From positions 186,001-250,000 of the forward strand of contig CAWDKZ010000012.1 in NCBI GenBank assembly GCA_963803025.1: DNA of 64,000 nt. The letters run 5' to 3'. Below, piece after piece: positions 27,977-38,069 of the stretch. Origin of the DNA: Bog-793 sp963803025. Lineage in GTDB: Bacteria; Actinomycetota; Acidimicrobiia; Acidimicrobiales; Bog-793. The translations under genes were made by a program, and so were the position numbers. How positions within the stretch are numbered: the first letter of the stretch is position 1; every line of letters begins with the position of its first letter. The notes under the pieces are model-generated. The model was not told the DNA's origin, did not search any database, and saw only the letters and a list, made by a program, of their open reading frames with translations.

Positions 27977-30900
27977 CTACTGGACCGCTTTGACGGGATA
28001 CGGCGGCGCCGCGGGCACCGGCCGCGGATCCTTCTGGATCAGCTCCTCCAGGTGCTTCATCGCGGCCTCCAGTTGCGCGTCGCGTGCCGCTCGAACGTCT
28101 CGTGCGGCAGGTTGTCCACGACGATGTCCGGCTCCACGCCGTGGCCCTCGATCAGCCACTTGCCGCTCCGGTCCGTAGACGCCCGTCTCCGCCGCGGTGG
28201 CGATGCCCCGGTCCACGAGCACGTTGCTCGCGCTCAGCCAGATCTCGCCGCCCCAGGTCCGCGTGCCGATCACCTTGCCCAGGCCCAGCCGCCGGAACCC
28301 TTCCGCGAACGCCTCGCCGTCGGACGGCCGTGGGCTCGTCGCACCAGCACCACCATGTGCCCGCGGAAGGCGTACTGCATGTTCCAGGTCGGGTCCCCGA
28401 CGCGCGGCTGCCAGTAGAACCACGCCTTCCGGAGCAGCTTGCCCAGCAGCCAGCTGTCGATGTTGCCGCCGCTGTTGTGGCGCACGTCGATGATCAGCCC
28501 CTGCGCGGTCGAACACCGGGTAGTAGTCGCGCGCCCACTGCGTCCATGTCGCCGCCGCCCATGGCCCGCAGGTGCACGTAGCCGATCTGCCCGCCGCCGG
28601 CCTGCTCCACCGTCTGCCGCCGCGTGTACTCCCACTCGTCGTAGCGCAGGTCGCTCTCCTCGCTGGTCGTGATCGGCTTGACGATCACGTCGCGCGCCGT
28701 CCGCGGCCGCCCTTGGCTTGCACGCGCAGCAGCACCTGCCGGCCGGCCTGGTCGCGCAGCAGCGCGCCGATGTCCGGCGCCGCAGAGCGTCGCGCGCCGT
28801 TGATCATCTCGATCACGTCGCCCTCGCGCGACGTCGACGCCCGGCCGCGCCAGCGGCGAGCGCCTCGTCCGGGCAGGTCCGGGATCGCGGCGGTAGATGT
28901 GCCTCACCGCGTAGCCGCCGGCCTTCTCGTCGCGCTCCAGCCGCGCCCCCAGCGACGCCCAGCTGCACCTGGTCGGCCGCCTCGCGGATGTCGCCGCCGC
29001 ACACGAAGATGTGCAGCGCGCGACAGCTCGCCCACCATCTGCGCGAGCAGGTCGTTCAGCTCGTCGCGGTCGGTCACGCGCTCCACCAGCGGCTCGTACT
29101 TCGCCCGCATCGCCTTCCAGTCCAGGCCGTGCATGTTGCGGTCGTAGAAGTAGTCGCGCTCCAGCCGCCAGGCGTCGGCGAACATCTCCTTGAAATCGGC
29201 CTTCGGGTCCAGCTCGAAGCTCCACCCGCTCAGATCCACCTTGGCGTCGCGCCAGCGCCTTGGGCGTACCCAGCGCCGCCGCCTTCACCCCGGCGTCGAA
29301 GATGTAGAAATCCTGCTCCTTGCGCACAGCAGCTTCTTGCCGTCCTGTGACAACTCGTAGCCGCGCACGTCGGCCATCACCGTCTCCGGCTTCTCGCCCT
29401 TGTTGTCGATGTCCATGCACTCAGCGCCCGCTGCGGCGGCACTGTTTCCGCTTCCGGCCATCCAGCACAGCCGCTTGGCGCTGGCCGACAGGTCCTCGTA
29501 GTTGCCCGGCGGCGCCGGCGTTTCGCTGATGCGCGCCATGATGCCGTCCAGCTCGATCTCCACTTTGACTTTCACCGGCTTCCTTGCCCTTCTCCGCGGC
29601 TTGTCCTTGTCTTTGTCCGCCGTCTTTCGTCCGCCGGCTTGGTTTCGGTGGCGGGCTTGGTCTCGCCCGGCTTGGTCTCCTCCTTCTTCTCCTCCGGCTT
29701 GGCCTCCGGGATGCAGCTCGTCGGCCGGCTCGAACGGCGACCGCAGGCCCTTCTTCAGCGCCAGCTGGTAGATCTTCATCGTGCGGTCGAAGTGCGGGTC
29801 CGGCTGGCGCGAGCCCCACGGCCCGTGAACGGTCGTCTTCAGGTTGCGGTCCGAGAGGAAGTACAGCCACTGCCCGTCCGCGCTCCACGCCGGGCTCCCG
29901 CTGTTGAAGCGGTCCGAGGTCAGCGCCGTCGATCGCACCCGTGTCCACGTTGTAGACCTTGATCTCGCGGAACTGGTTGGCCGCCGTCTCCACGTAGGCC
30001 AGCCACTTGCTGTCCGGCGACCACTTCAGGTCGCTCGAAGTCGTCCTGGCGGCTCTCGGCGATCTTCTTGTTTTCCTTCGTCTTCAGGTTGAGCAGCCAC
30101 AGTTGCTGGTCCTTGTTGGTGTGCGCCAGCCACTGGCCGTCGGGCGAGCTCACGCCGTCCCAGCGCAGCACCTTGGCGTCGTTGGTGAGCTGCTCGCCGC
30201 GCCCACGCCGTTGGCCGGATAGCGCCAGAACTCGGTCTCGCCGCTGGCGGTGCTCATCACCACGATGCTCTTGCCATCGGCCGAATAGCGCGCGTCGCGG
30301 AACCTCACGCCCGGCTGGCGCGCCACCCGCACCAGCCGCCCCGGTTTGGCCGGCGCCACGAACACTTCGCCGCGCGCCGTGAAGACCAGCCCCGACCCAT
30401 CCGGCGCCAGGTGCCCGGAGGTCAGGTATTGCGGCCGGCTTCTTCACCCAGCGCTCCCGCAGTTGATCAAAGTCCGAGACCAGCGTGATCGGGACCACGG
30501 CATCCGTGCCCGACTTCAGGTCGAGCAGCCAGATATCCGCGCCGCACTGGTACGCGATGCGGCCGTCGCGAGAGCGACGCCGTCTGCGCATCGAAGTCCT
30601 TGTGCCGGGTGTGCTGCTTGCAGATCCTTGCCCTCGGGCGTCATCGACCAGACGTTCATCACGCCGTCGCGGTCGCTCAGGAAGTAGACGCGCCCCTTCC
30701 AGAACATCGGGTTCTTCGAGGTGCCCGGATAGTCCCGGGTCAGCGGCACGGCCTCCGCGCCGGGCGTCCATCGCCACAGGCTCTGCACTTCGCCGCCCTT
30801 GTAGCGCTTGGTCGAGCTGCCCTGAAACGGCAGCCGCGTGAAGACGATCGTCTTGCCGTCGGCCAGGAACGCCGCCTCGGCCGCCTGGGCCAGCTCGATC

Positions 30901-31340
30901 ACCTCGCGCCCGCCCTTCAGGTCCAGCGCCACCAGTTGCGTGCTGGGCAGCGTCGAAAAGCGCCGCGTGCGGTACAGCAGCCGCCCGTCCGGGCGTCCAG
31001 CCCGCCACGACGCGCGCGGCTGCCATCCCAAGTCCGCCGCGTCGGGCAGACCGCCCTCGATCGGCATGGTGTAGACCTCGGTCGGGCCCCTCGTATTCGC
31101 GCGACTGAAGGCGATGGTCCGTCCATCGGGCGAAATCGCCGCCGCGCGCTCCTCGCCCGGAGACGTGGTCAGGCGCCGCGCCGTGCCGCCCGCGGCCGGC
31201 ACGCTCCACAGGTCGCCTTCGGCCGTGAAAACAATCGTCCCGCCGCTCAACGCCGGGTAGCGGTAGTATCCCGGCCGGCTTTCGGCGCCGGCCAGCGCGC
31301 ACAGCGCGCCCAGACTCGCAACGACTGTCAACAATCGCAT
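27977..31340 (-). CDS. Tricorn-like protease: TolB propeller plus PDZ/S41 peptidase (heavily frameshifted)
   Basis: A gene of about 1,115 codons is recognisable but shattered. The signal peptide (MRLLTVVASLGALCALAGA) and propeller blades (TIVFTAEGDLWSVPAAGG, RAAAISPDGRTIAFSRAN) are at the right end. More blades and a Lys/Glu-rich linker follow. The C-terminal S41 peptidase core contains GLIIDVRHNSGGNIDSWL and AFRGHMVVLV, with a tail ending near 27977. I estimate at least fifteen frame changes. The three resolved within about 90 bases (near 31045, 31010 and 30985) are each +1. Tricorn-like proteases degrade peptides; the signal peptide suggests a periplasmic location. Confidence 0.75.
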
Positions 31341-31380
31341 GGCTGCGGCCTCCAATCGTGATCTCCCAATCTCCCTTATC

Positions 31381-31993
31381 CTATGCCGGGAGGTTCGATG
31401 CCGATGTTAATGCCGGGGGCTTGCGATAGCGGTCGGCGATCTTTACTAACGCCACGCATAGCGCCAGCGTGCCCAGCGCAATCCAGACGAAATCCAGCGT
31501 GTGGTCCTTGAGGAACTTCAGCGGCGACTCGTGCAGGTTGCGCCCCAGCCAGCACAGCGCCACGTAGCGCGGCACCCGCGCCCCCACGAACACGGCAATG
31601 AACGCCGCCCGCCTCACCCCCAGCGCCCCGGCGCAGATCTCGAAGGCCTTCAGCGGCATCGGAATCGGCACCAGCGCCGGAATGAACACCGTGACCAGCC
31701 CGTAGCGCCGGAACCATTCCCGGAACTGCTTCCCGCGCCCCGAGCTCAGTTTGCCTTCGCAGGTATTTTTCGCCGCCTTTGCGCGCGATCTCGTAGAGGA
31801 ACAGCGACCCGATCAGCGAGCCAACCACTGCCGTCAGCGCCGCCAGCAGCCAGTGGTCGGGGCGCTGCGACGTGTACAGCAGCAGCAGCACGTCCGGTCC
31901 CGAGGGATTCGGTATGCCGGCTCCATCCGCAATCGTCAGCAGGAAAACGCCCGGCAGGCCCCAGGCGGCCACCACGGCGAGAATCTTCTTCAT
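31381..31993 (-). CDS. DedA/YqaA-type membrane protein (VTT domain), one frameshift
   Basis: A protein of about 203 residues with four or five membrane helices. The DedA-like features are GIPNPSGPDVLLLLY, a GSLIGSLFLYEIARKGGEKY re-entrant segment and FIPALVPIPMPLKAFEICAGALG. A +1 break near 31760 joins the halves. The ATG overlaps the ligA stop codon (ATGA), so it is translationally coupled to ligA. DedA proteins flip or translocate phospholipids and undecaprenyl phosphate. Confidence 0.75.
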
Positions 31994-34062
31994 TCAGCCT
32001 CTCCGGCGGACTTTTCGTCGTGCGCACCGCCCAGGCGCGCGAGCAGTTGCTCTTCGGTCCAGATTTCGATGCCCGATTCACGGGCTTTCTCGAGCTTCGA
32101 TCCGGCCTCGTCGCCGGCCACGACGACGGACGTCTTCTTGCTCACCGAGCCCGTCACTTTGCCCCCGGCCGCTTCGATCCGCGCCTTGGCTTGTTCGCGC
32201 GACAGCGTGGGCAGCGCGCCGGTGAGCACGAACGTCAGCCCGGCCAGGGCTCCGCCGGCGGGCTGTTGCTGTATCTCGCCTTCAAACTGCAGCCCCGCGG
32301 CGCGAAGCCGCTCCACCAGTTCGCGATTGTGCGGCTCGCGGAAGAACTCGCGGATCGACTGCGCCACCTTCGGCCCGACTTCCTCGCGCGCTCTGCAGCG
32401 TCTCCTCATCGGCCCCGCATCAGCGTGTCGAGGCCGCCGAACGTCCGCGCCAGAATCTGGGCCGTGCGCTCGCCCACGAACGGAATGCCCAAGCCGGCGA
32501 TCAGACGCTCGGCACCGGCCTTGCCCGCGAGGCCTCGATATTGGCCACAATCTTGGACGCCGATTTCTCGCCCATCCGCTCCAGGTCCAGCAGTTGATCG
32601 AGCCGCAGTTGATACAGGTCCGCGACGCTGCGTCACCAGTCCCGTGCCGACCAGTTGATCGACCAGCGCGTCGCCCAGGCCGTCGATGTCCATCACGCCG
32701 CGCGAAGCGAAGTGCAGCGATGCGATTCCTTCAGCCGCGCCGGGCAGTCGGTGTTGATGCAGCGGCTGGCCGACCTCGCCCTCTTCGCGCACGACCGCGC
32801 CGCCGCACACCGGGCACTGCGTCGGGCATGCGGAACGGCCGGCGGTCCGGGCCGGTGCGACGGCGCACGCGCACGACCTTGGGAATCACGTCGCCGCTGC
32901 GCTCGATCAGCACCGTGTCGCCGATCTCCAGGTCCAGCCGCGCGATCTCGTCCTCGTTGTGCAGCGTGGCGCGCGACACCGTCACGCCGCTCACCACCAC
33001 CGGCTGCAGCTGCGCCACCGGCGTCAGCGCGCCCGTGCGCCCCACCTGCACCTCGATGTTCTCGAGCACCGGTCTCGGCCTGCCGCGCGCGTGAACTTGA
33101 AGGCGATGGCCCAGCGCGGCGCCTGGCCGTCCAGCCCAGCCGCCGCTGCTGCTCGATGGAATCGATCTTGGCCACGACGCCGTCGATCTCGTAGGGCAGC
33201 GTCTCGCGCCGCGCGCTCCCACTCGCGGCAGAACGCCAGCAACTCGTCCACGTCCGCGCACGAGCCGCGCGGTGCGGATTCACCTTGAAGCCCAGCTCGC
33301 GCAGGCGTTCGAGCGACTCCCAATGGCTGTCGGCAGCGCCGGCTGGCCGTCCGACGAGCAGGAAGTAGGCGTAGTATTCGAGGCTTGCGCGAGGCCGTGA
33401 TGTGCGGTTCCAGCACGCGCAACGAGCCGGCGGCGGCGTTGCGCGGATTGGCGAACGGCGGCAGGCCCTGCCGCGTCGCGCTCCGCGTTCAGCCGCTCGA
33501 AGCTCGGCGGCTCATCATGCACTTCGCCGCGCACTTCGAATCGCGGCCAGGCCGGATCGCCGCATGCCTGCAGCGGCAGGGTGCGGATGGTGCGCGCGTT
33601 CTCCGTGACGTCCTCGCCCACCTGGCCGTCGCCGCGCGTCACCGCCTGCCGCAGCACGCCCGTCTCGATACTGCGACCGCCATGCGACAGCCCGTCGAGC
33701 TTCAGCTCGGCCACATAGCGGTACGGCTCGCCCGCCAGCAGCTCGCGCACGCGGCGGTCGAACTCCGCCAGCTCCTGCCTCGTTGAGCGCGTTGTCCAGG
33801 CTGAGCATCGGCGACGAGTGCCGCACCTTGACGAAGCCCTCGCGCGGCTTGCCGCCCACGCGCTGGGTCGGCGAGTCGGGCGAGTCAAATTCCGGATGCG
33901 CGGCTTCGATCTCGCTTGCAGCCGGCGCATCATGCCGTCGTACTCGGCGTCGGTGATCTCCGGCCGGTCGAGGACGTAGTATAGGTGTTCGTGCCGCCGC
34001 AAGGCGGCGCGCAGAAGCTCGATCTCGCGCAAACTCGGGTCCGTCGAATCGGGCTTCCTCAT
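31990..34062 (-). CDS. ligA: NAD-dependent DNA ligase (heavily frameshifted)
   Basis: LigA is evident in pieces across all three frames: HEHLYYVLDRPEITDAEYD (Ia domain), the adenylation motif AELKLDGLS with its nucleophilic Lys, PYEIDGVVAKIDS, the OB region (DTVLIERSGDVIPKVV), a zinc cysteine segment and a C-terminal BRCT domain (GLTFVLTGALPTLS). The reconstructed protein is about 685 residues, normal for LigA. I did not count every break, but there are roughly ten. LigA is essential in known bacteria, so the true gene is almost certainly intact and the breaks are assembly errors unless another ligase exists. It diverges from the lipid kinase gene with about 40 bases between them. Confidence 0.85.
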
Positions 34063-34100
34063 CGGGTCCCTATAATCGTAACTGAAGGGGGCACTTCGTT

Positions 34101-35054
34101 ATCGCGCGCCAACGGCCGATTCATGTCATCTTCAACCCCGAGGCCGGGGGGCTTCGCCGCCGCCCCGGGCGCTTCCAGCGCACGCTCGCCCTGCTGCGCC
34201 GGAAATGGCCCGAACTCGAAGCGATCGCCACGCCCGCGCCGCAGACCGCCGGGTCCATTGCCGCGCGCTGCATCGAGCAGGGCAGCGGCCTGATCCTCGT
34301 CGCCGGCGGCGACGGCACCATCAATGAAGCGCTCTCCGGCGTGGCCGGATCGAACGTCCCGCTCGGCATCCTCCCGTTCGGCAATGCCAACGTCCTGGCC
34401 AATGAGCTGGGCCTGGGCAACAATCCGCTCCGCGCGGCCGCGCTGCTGCCGGGCTGCGCGCCCGTTCCCGTCGCTCTCGGCCGCCTGAGGACCAGCGCCG
34501 GCGAGCGGCTTTTCATCTGCATGGCCGGGGCCGGCTTCGACGCCCAGACCGTGCGCATCGTCGACCCCAGGCTGAAGCGGCGCATCGGCAAGTTCTCCTA
34601 CTGGGTCCACGCCTTCCTGGAACTCGGCTCCCGCCTGCCGGTCTTTCGCGTGCGCGTTTCGGGGCGCGAATACCTGTCCAGCTTCGCCTTGATCAGCCGC
34701 GTCCGCAACTACGGCGGCGACCTCGAAATCGCCCGCCGCGCCAACCTGCTGGGAGAACGTTTCGCCATCGTTCTGTTCTCCGGCAACAACACCTTCCCCT
34801 ACGTGCGCTACCTCCTGGGCGTGGTTTTCAATAGGCTGGAAGGGATGGAGGGCGTGCGCATTCTCGAGGCCGCCGGCGTGGAGGTGGAACCGCTCGACGG
34901 CGCGCCGCTCGACCTGCAAGTGGACGGCGAGCACGCCGGCTTCGGCGCCGCCGGCTACGACATCGTCGAAGGGCGCCTGCGGCTGCTGATCCCGGCCCCC
35001 TACCTCTGCGTCATGAGGCCGGCCACCGTCCGGCTGCAATACGAATCACTCTGA
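34101..35054 (+). CDS. Diacylglycerol/lipid kinase family protein
   Basis: Family motifs run in one open frame: HVIFNPEAGG, LVAGGDGTINEALSG (the GGDGT nucleotide site), GILPFGNANVLANELG and AGAGFDAQTV. It has about 317 residues, normal for DAGK/LCB5/YegS kinases, which phosphorylate lipids at the membrane. No ATG, GTG or TTG occurs in this frame between the upstream stop at 34083 and the first motif. An ATC at 34101 lies 9 bases after AAGGGGG, so either a rare start codon or a local sequence error must be assumed. Its TGA overlaps the next ATG (TGATG). Confidence 0.8.
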   Translation: MARQRPIHVIFNPEAGGLRRRPGRFQRTLALLRRKWPELEAIATPAPQTAGSIAARCIEQGSGLILVAGGDGTINEALSGVAGSNVPLGILPFGNANVLANELGLGNNPLRAAALLPGCAPVPVALGRLRTSAGERLFICMAGAGFDAQTVRIVDPRLKRRIGKFSYWVHAFLELGSRLPVFRVRVSGREYLSSFALISRVRNYGGDLEIARRANLLGERFAIVLFSGNNTFPYVRYLLGVVFNRLEGMEGVRILEAAGVEVEPLDGAPLDLQVDGEHAGFGAAGYDIVEGRLRLLIPAPYLCVMRPATVRLQYESL

Positions 35055-35815
35055 TGTTCGACTCCGCACCGGCCATCGAAATCCACGATCTGCGCAAGGT
35101 CTACGGCGACAAGCCGGCAGTGGACGGCCTCAATCTGACGGTCCCGCGCGGCTGCTTCTACGGGTTTCTGGGTCCCAACGGCGCGGGCAAGACCACCACC
35201 ATCCGCATGCTCATGGGCCTCGCTCCGCCGACCTCGGGCTCGATGGCCCTGCTGGGCCTGCGCATGCCCCAGGACGCCGTCGCCATCAAGCGCCGCATCG
35301 GTCTCGTGCCCGACGATTCGCTGCTGTTCGACCACCTGAGCGGTCCCGAGTTCGTGCACTTCGTCGGCCGCATGTACGGCCTCGACATGGCCACGGTGCG
35401 CCAGCGCACGCGCGAGTTGATGGAGCTGTTCGAGCTCGACACCGCCGGCCGCAAGCTGATCGTCGACTACTCCAAGGGCATGCGCAAGCGCGTCGCCATG
35501 GCCGCCGCGCTGATCCATAAGCCCGACCTGTTTCTGCTCGACGAGCCCTTCGAGGGAGTCGATGCCGTCGGGGCGCGCCTGATGAAGGAGACTCCTGATC
35601 GAGCAGGCGCGCCGCGGCAGCACCATCTTCCTCACCTCGCACGTGCTCGAAGTCGTCGAGCGGCTGTGCGAGCGCGTGGCGATCATCAACGAGGGGCGGC
35701 TGGTCGCCGAGGGCACCATTGACGGCTTGCGCTCCGGCGAGGAGACCCTCGAGGACCTGTTCGTCCGCGTGGTGGGCGCCGAGGGCGCGCCAACGAGACG
35801 CTGGACTGGCTGTAG
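35054..35815 (+). CDS. ABC exporter ATP-binding protein, frameshifted
   Basis: The nucleotide-binding domain has Walker A GPNGAGKTTT, signature YSKGMRKRVAM (in place of LSGGQ), Walker B LFLLDEPFEG and the H-loop FLTSHVLEVVE. The C-terminal EETLEDLFVRVVG is typical of drug or lipid exporter ATPases. One extra A near 35593 shifts the frame, and a two-base (GC) change near 35790 restores the end NETLDWL. Corrected length is about 252 residues. It forms an operon with the lipid kinase and the permease. Confidence 0.85.
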
Positions 35816-35825
35816 GACGCCTCGC

Positions 35826-37461
35826 ATGCTTCTCGACCAGCAGACCCGCGCCATCGTCTGGGCGCAATATCGTACCATCTTCAACCGCTTCCCGCGCAAT
35901 CGCGGCGGCGCCGCCCTGGCCTGGCTCTTCTCCCTGGTCTGGTATGCGATCTTCGCCCTGCTGGCCGTGGTCGCCGCCTTCGCGCTGCCCGAGGTTACCG
36001 CTCGTGCCCTGCTGATCCGGACCCTCGACTACGGCCTGCTCGCCGCTCTGCTGTACTGGCAACTGATGCCGCTGATGATGGCCACCAGCGGCCTGTCGCT
36101 CGATCTGAAGCGGCTGCTCGTCTATCCCATCCCCGAGCGCCGCATGTTCGGGATCGAGGTCCTGCTGCGCGCCAGCACGGGCCTCGAGGTCCTGCTGGTG
36201 ATGACTGGCGCCGCCGTGGGCCTGTGGCGCAACCCGATCGTGCCCTGGTGGGGACCGCTGTGGTTTGTCCCCTTCACGGCGTTCAATCTGTGCCTCTCGG
36301 CCGGCGTGCGCGATCTGCTCACCCGTCTGCTGCGCCGCCGCGGCGTGCGCGAGGTGGCCGTGCTGGGCCTGTTGCTGCTCACCCAGTTGCCCAACCTCCT
36401 GGTGCGCACCATCCCGGCCGAGAAGCTGGCCGAATACCTGAGGAAATACTCGGCCTTCAGCGCCGTGCTTCCTCTGCCCTGGCAGTGGACCGCCCGCCTG
36501 GCCGCGGGCCAGTTGTCCGCCTCCGCCTTTTTCGGCCTCGCCCTGTGGCTCTTCCTGGGCGCCTGGTTCGGCTATTCCCAATTCCGCCGCGGCCTGCATT
36601 TCGACGCCGCGGCAGCCGAGAGCGCCGATCGCAAGCCCGCCGGCCCGCCCGGGCGCCTCTCCTTCGGCGAGCGCGTCGCCGGTCTGCCGCTTCGCTTCCT
36701 GCCCGAACCCCTGGCCACGCTGGTTCAGAAGGAACTGCTCACGCTGCCCCGCGTGCCGCGCTTCCGCACCCTGTTCTTGATGGGCGCGTTCTTCAGCCTC
36801 ATCATCTGGCTGCCCTATCTGTCCAAGCCCGGCGGCGCCGGCGCCACCACCGGCTTCATGCCGAACAACTTCCTCACCATCGTCGTGCTGTACTCGATGC
36901 TGCTGCTCACCGAGCCGCTGTTCGCCAACGTCTTCGCCTACGACCGCAAGGCCGCGCAAGCCTACTACGTCTTGCCGATGCGCTTCTCCAGCGTGCTGAT
37001 CGCCAAGAACGCTACCGCGCTGCTCTTCGTCACGCTCGAGATCATCGTCGTCTGCCTCCTCGCCGCGCTCTTCCGCGCGCCCATGACGGCGCAGCGCCTG
37101 GCCGAGAGCCTGGCCACGGTGTTCGTTTTTGCGGCGTTCCTGTTCGCCGTGGGCAACCTGACTTCGGTGCGCTTTGCCAAGAGCGTCGAACCCGACGAAT
37201 CCCTGGCGCGGCAAAGGCAGCGGGCGCGCCGGGGGCTGGCTGATGCTCGTGTACATCGCCGCCATGCCATCAGTCGTTTTCGCCCACCTGGCGAGGTATG
37301 CTTTCCAGAACGAACTCGCGTTCTTCGCCGTGCAGGCCGCGGCCCTGTTCGTCGCCGCATTGACTTACGTTGTGACCTTCGAACTGGCCGTCGAATCGGC
37401 CGACAGGGAACGCGAACAATTCCTCTCCGCCCTGGGAGCCGGCGAAAGCATCATCGGCTAA
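35826..37461 (+). CDS. ABC-2-type permease, one frameshift
   Basis: A membrane protein of about 545 residues with some ten hydrophobic segments (for example LAWLFSLVWYAIFALLAVVA, TFLMGAFFSLII-like and FVFAAFLFAVGNL regions). It starts 10 bases after the ATPase stop and is the partner of that ATPase. One +1 break near 37215 separates the last two helices (LMLVYIAAMPSVVFAHLA, FFAVQAAALFVAALTYVV). The substrate is unknown. Confidence 0.75.
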
Positions 37462-37571
37462 GACATCTCCGTCCGCCGCTCAGCACGCGTATTCCGCGCG
37501 CTCAGCGCGCCTGTGTGACTGACATGGAATAAGAAGGCCGGCCCCGGGCGCTACACTGGCTTGAGAGCTCC

Positions 37572-38069
37572 ATGCCAGTCTGGACCTCAGCGGCTTTTGC
37601 TCCTGACATCGCGCTGTTCCTTGCCTCGGACGGTGACGCGCTGGTGCGCGTGTCGTTCGCGGCTGCTCCCGGGATGCCGCCGGCGGACTGGCCGCGGGAG
37701 TGGTCGCGCGACCCCTCCGACCCCGTGCTGGCCGCAGCCTTGAAACAACTCAATGAGTACTTCGCCCGCCAGCGCGAAGCCTTCACGGTGCCGCTGCGGC
37801 CGCTGGGAACGCCGTTCCAGCTCCGCGTCTGGCACGCCCTCGACGAGATCCCCTACGGCCACACCCGCACCTACCTCGACCTCGCCCGCGCGCTTGGGGT
37901 ACCGGCGGCGGTGCGCGCCGTGGGCGCGGCCAACGGGCGCAACCCGCTGCCGATTTTCCTGCCCTGCCACCGCGTCATCGGCTCCAACGGCAGCCTCACC
38001 GGCTACGGTGGCGGCCTGGAGGTCAAGCGGGCGTTGCTGCAGCTCGAAGGCGTGCTGCTGCCAGGTTGA
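37572..38069 (+). CDS. ogt: Methylated-DNA-protein-cysteine methyltransferase
   Basis: A 165-residue Ogt/AdaB-type alkyltransferase that removes O6-alkyl groups from guanine by suicide transfer to cysteine. The active site FLPCHRVIGSNGSLTGYGGG is complete, and the preceding HTH region (GHTRTYLDLARALGVPAAVRAV) is typical. The start has no strong Shine-Dalgarno. Its 3' end overlaps the convergent KdtA-LpxK gene by 47 bases. Confidence 0.93.
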   Translation: MPVWTSAAFAPDIALFLASDGDALVRVSFAAAPGMPPADWPREWSRDPSDPVLAAALKQLNEYFARQREAFTVPLRPLGTPFQLRVWHALDEIPYGHTRTYLDLARALGVPAAVRAVGAANGRNPLPIFLPCHRVIGSNGSLTGYGGGLEVKRALLQLEGVLLPG

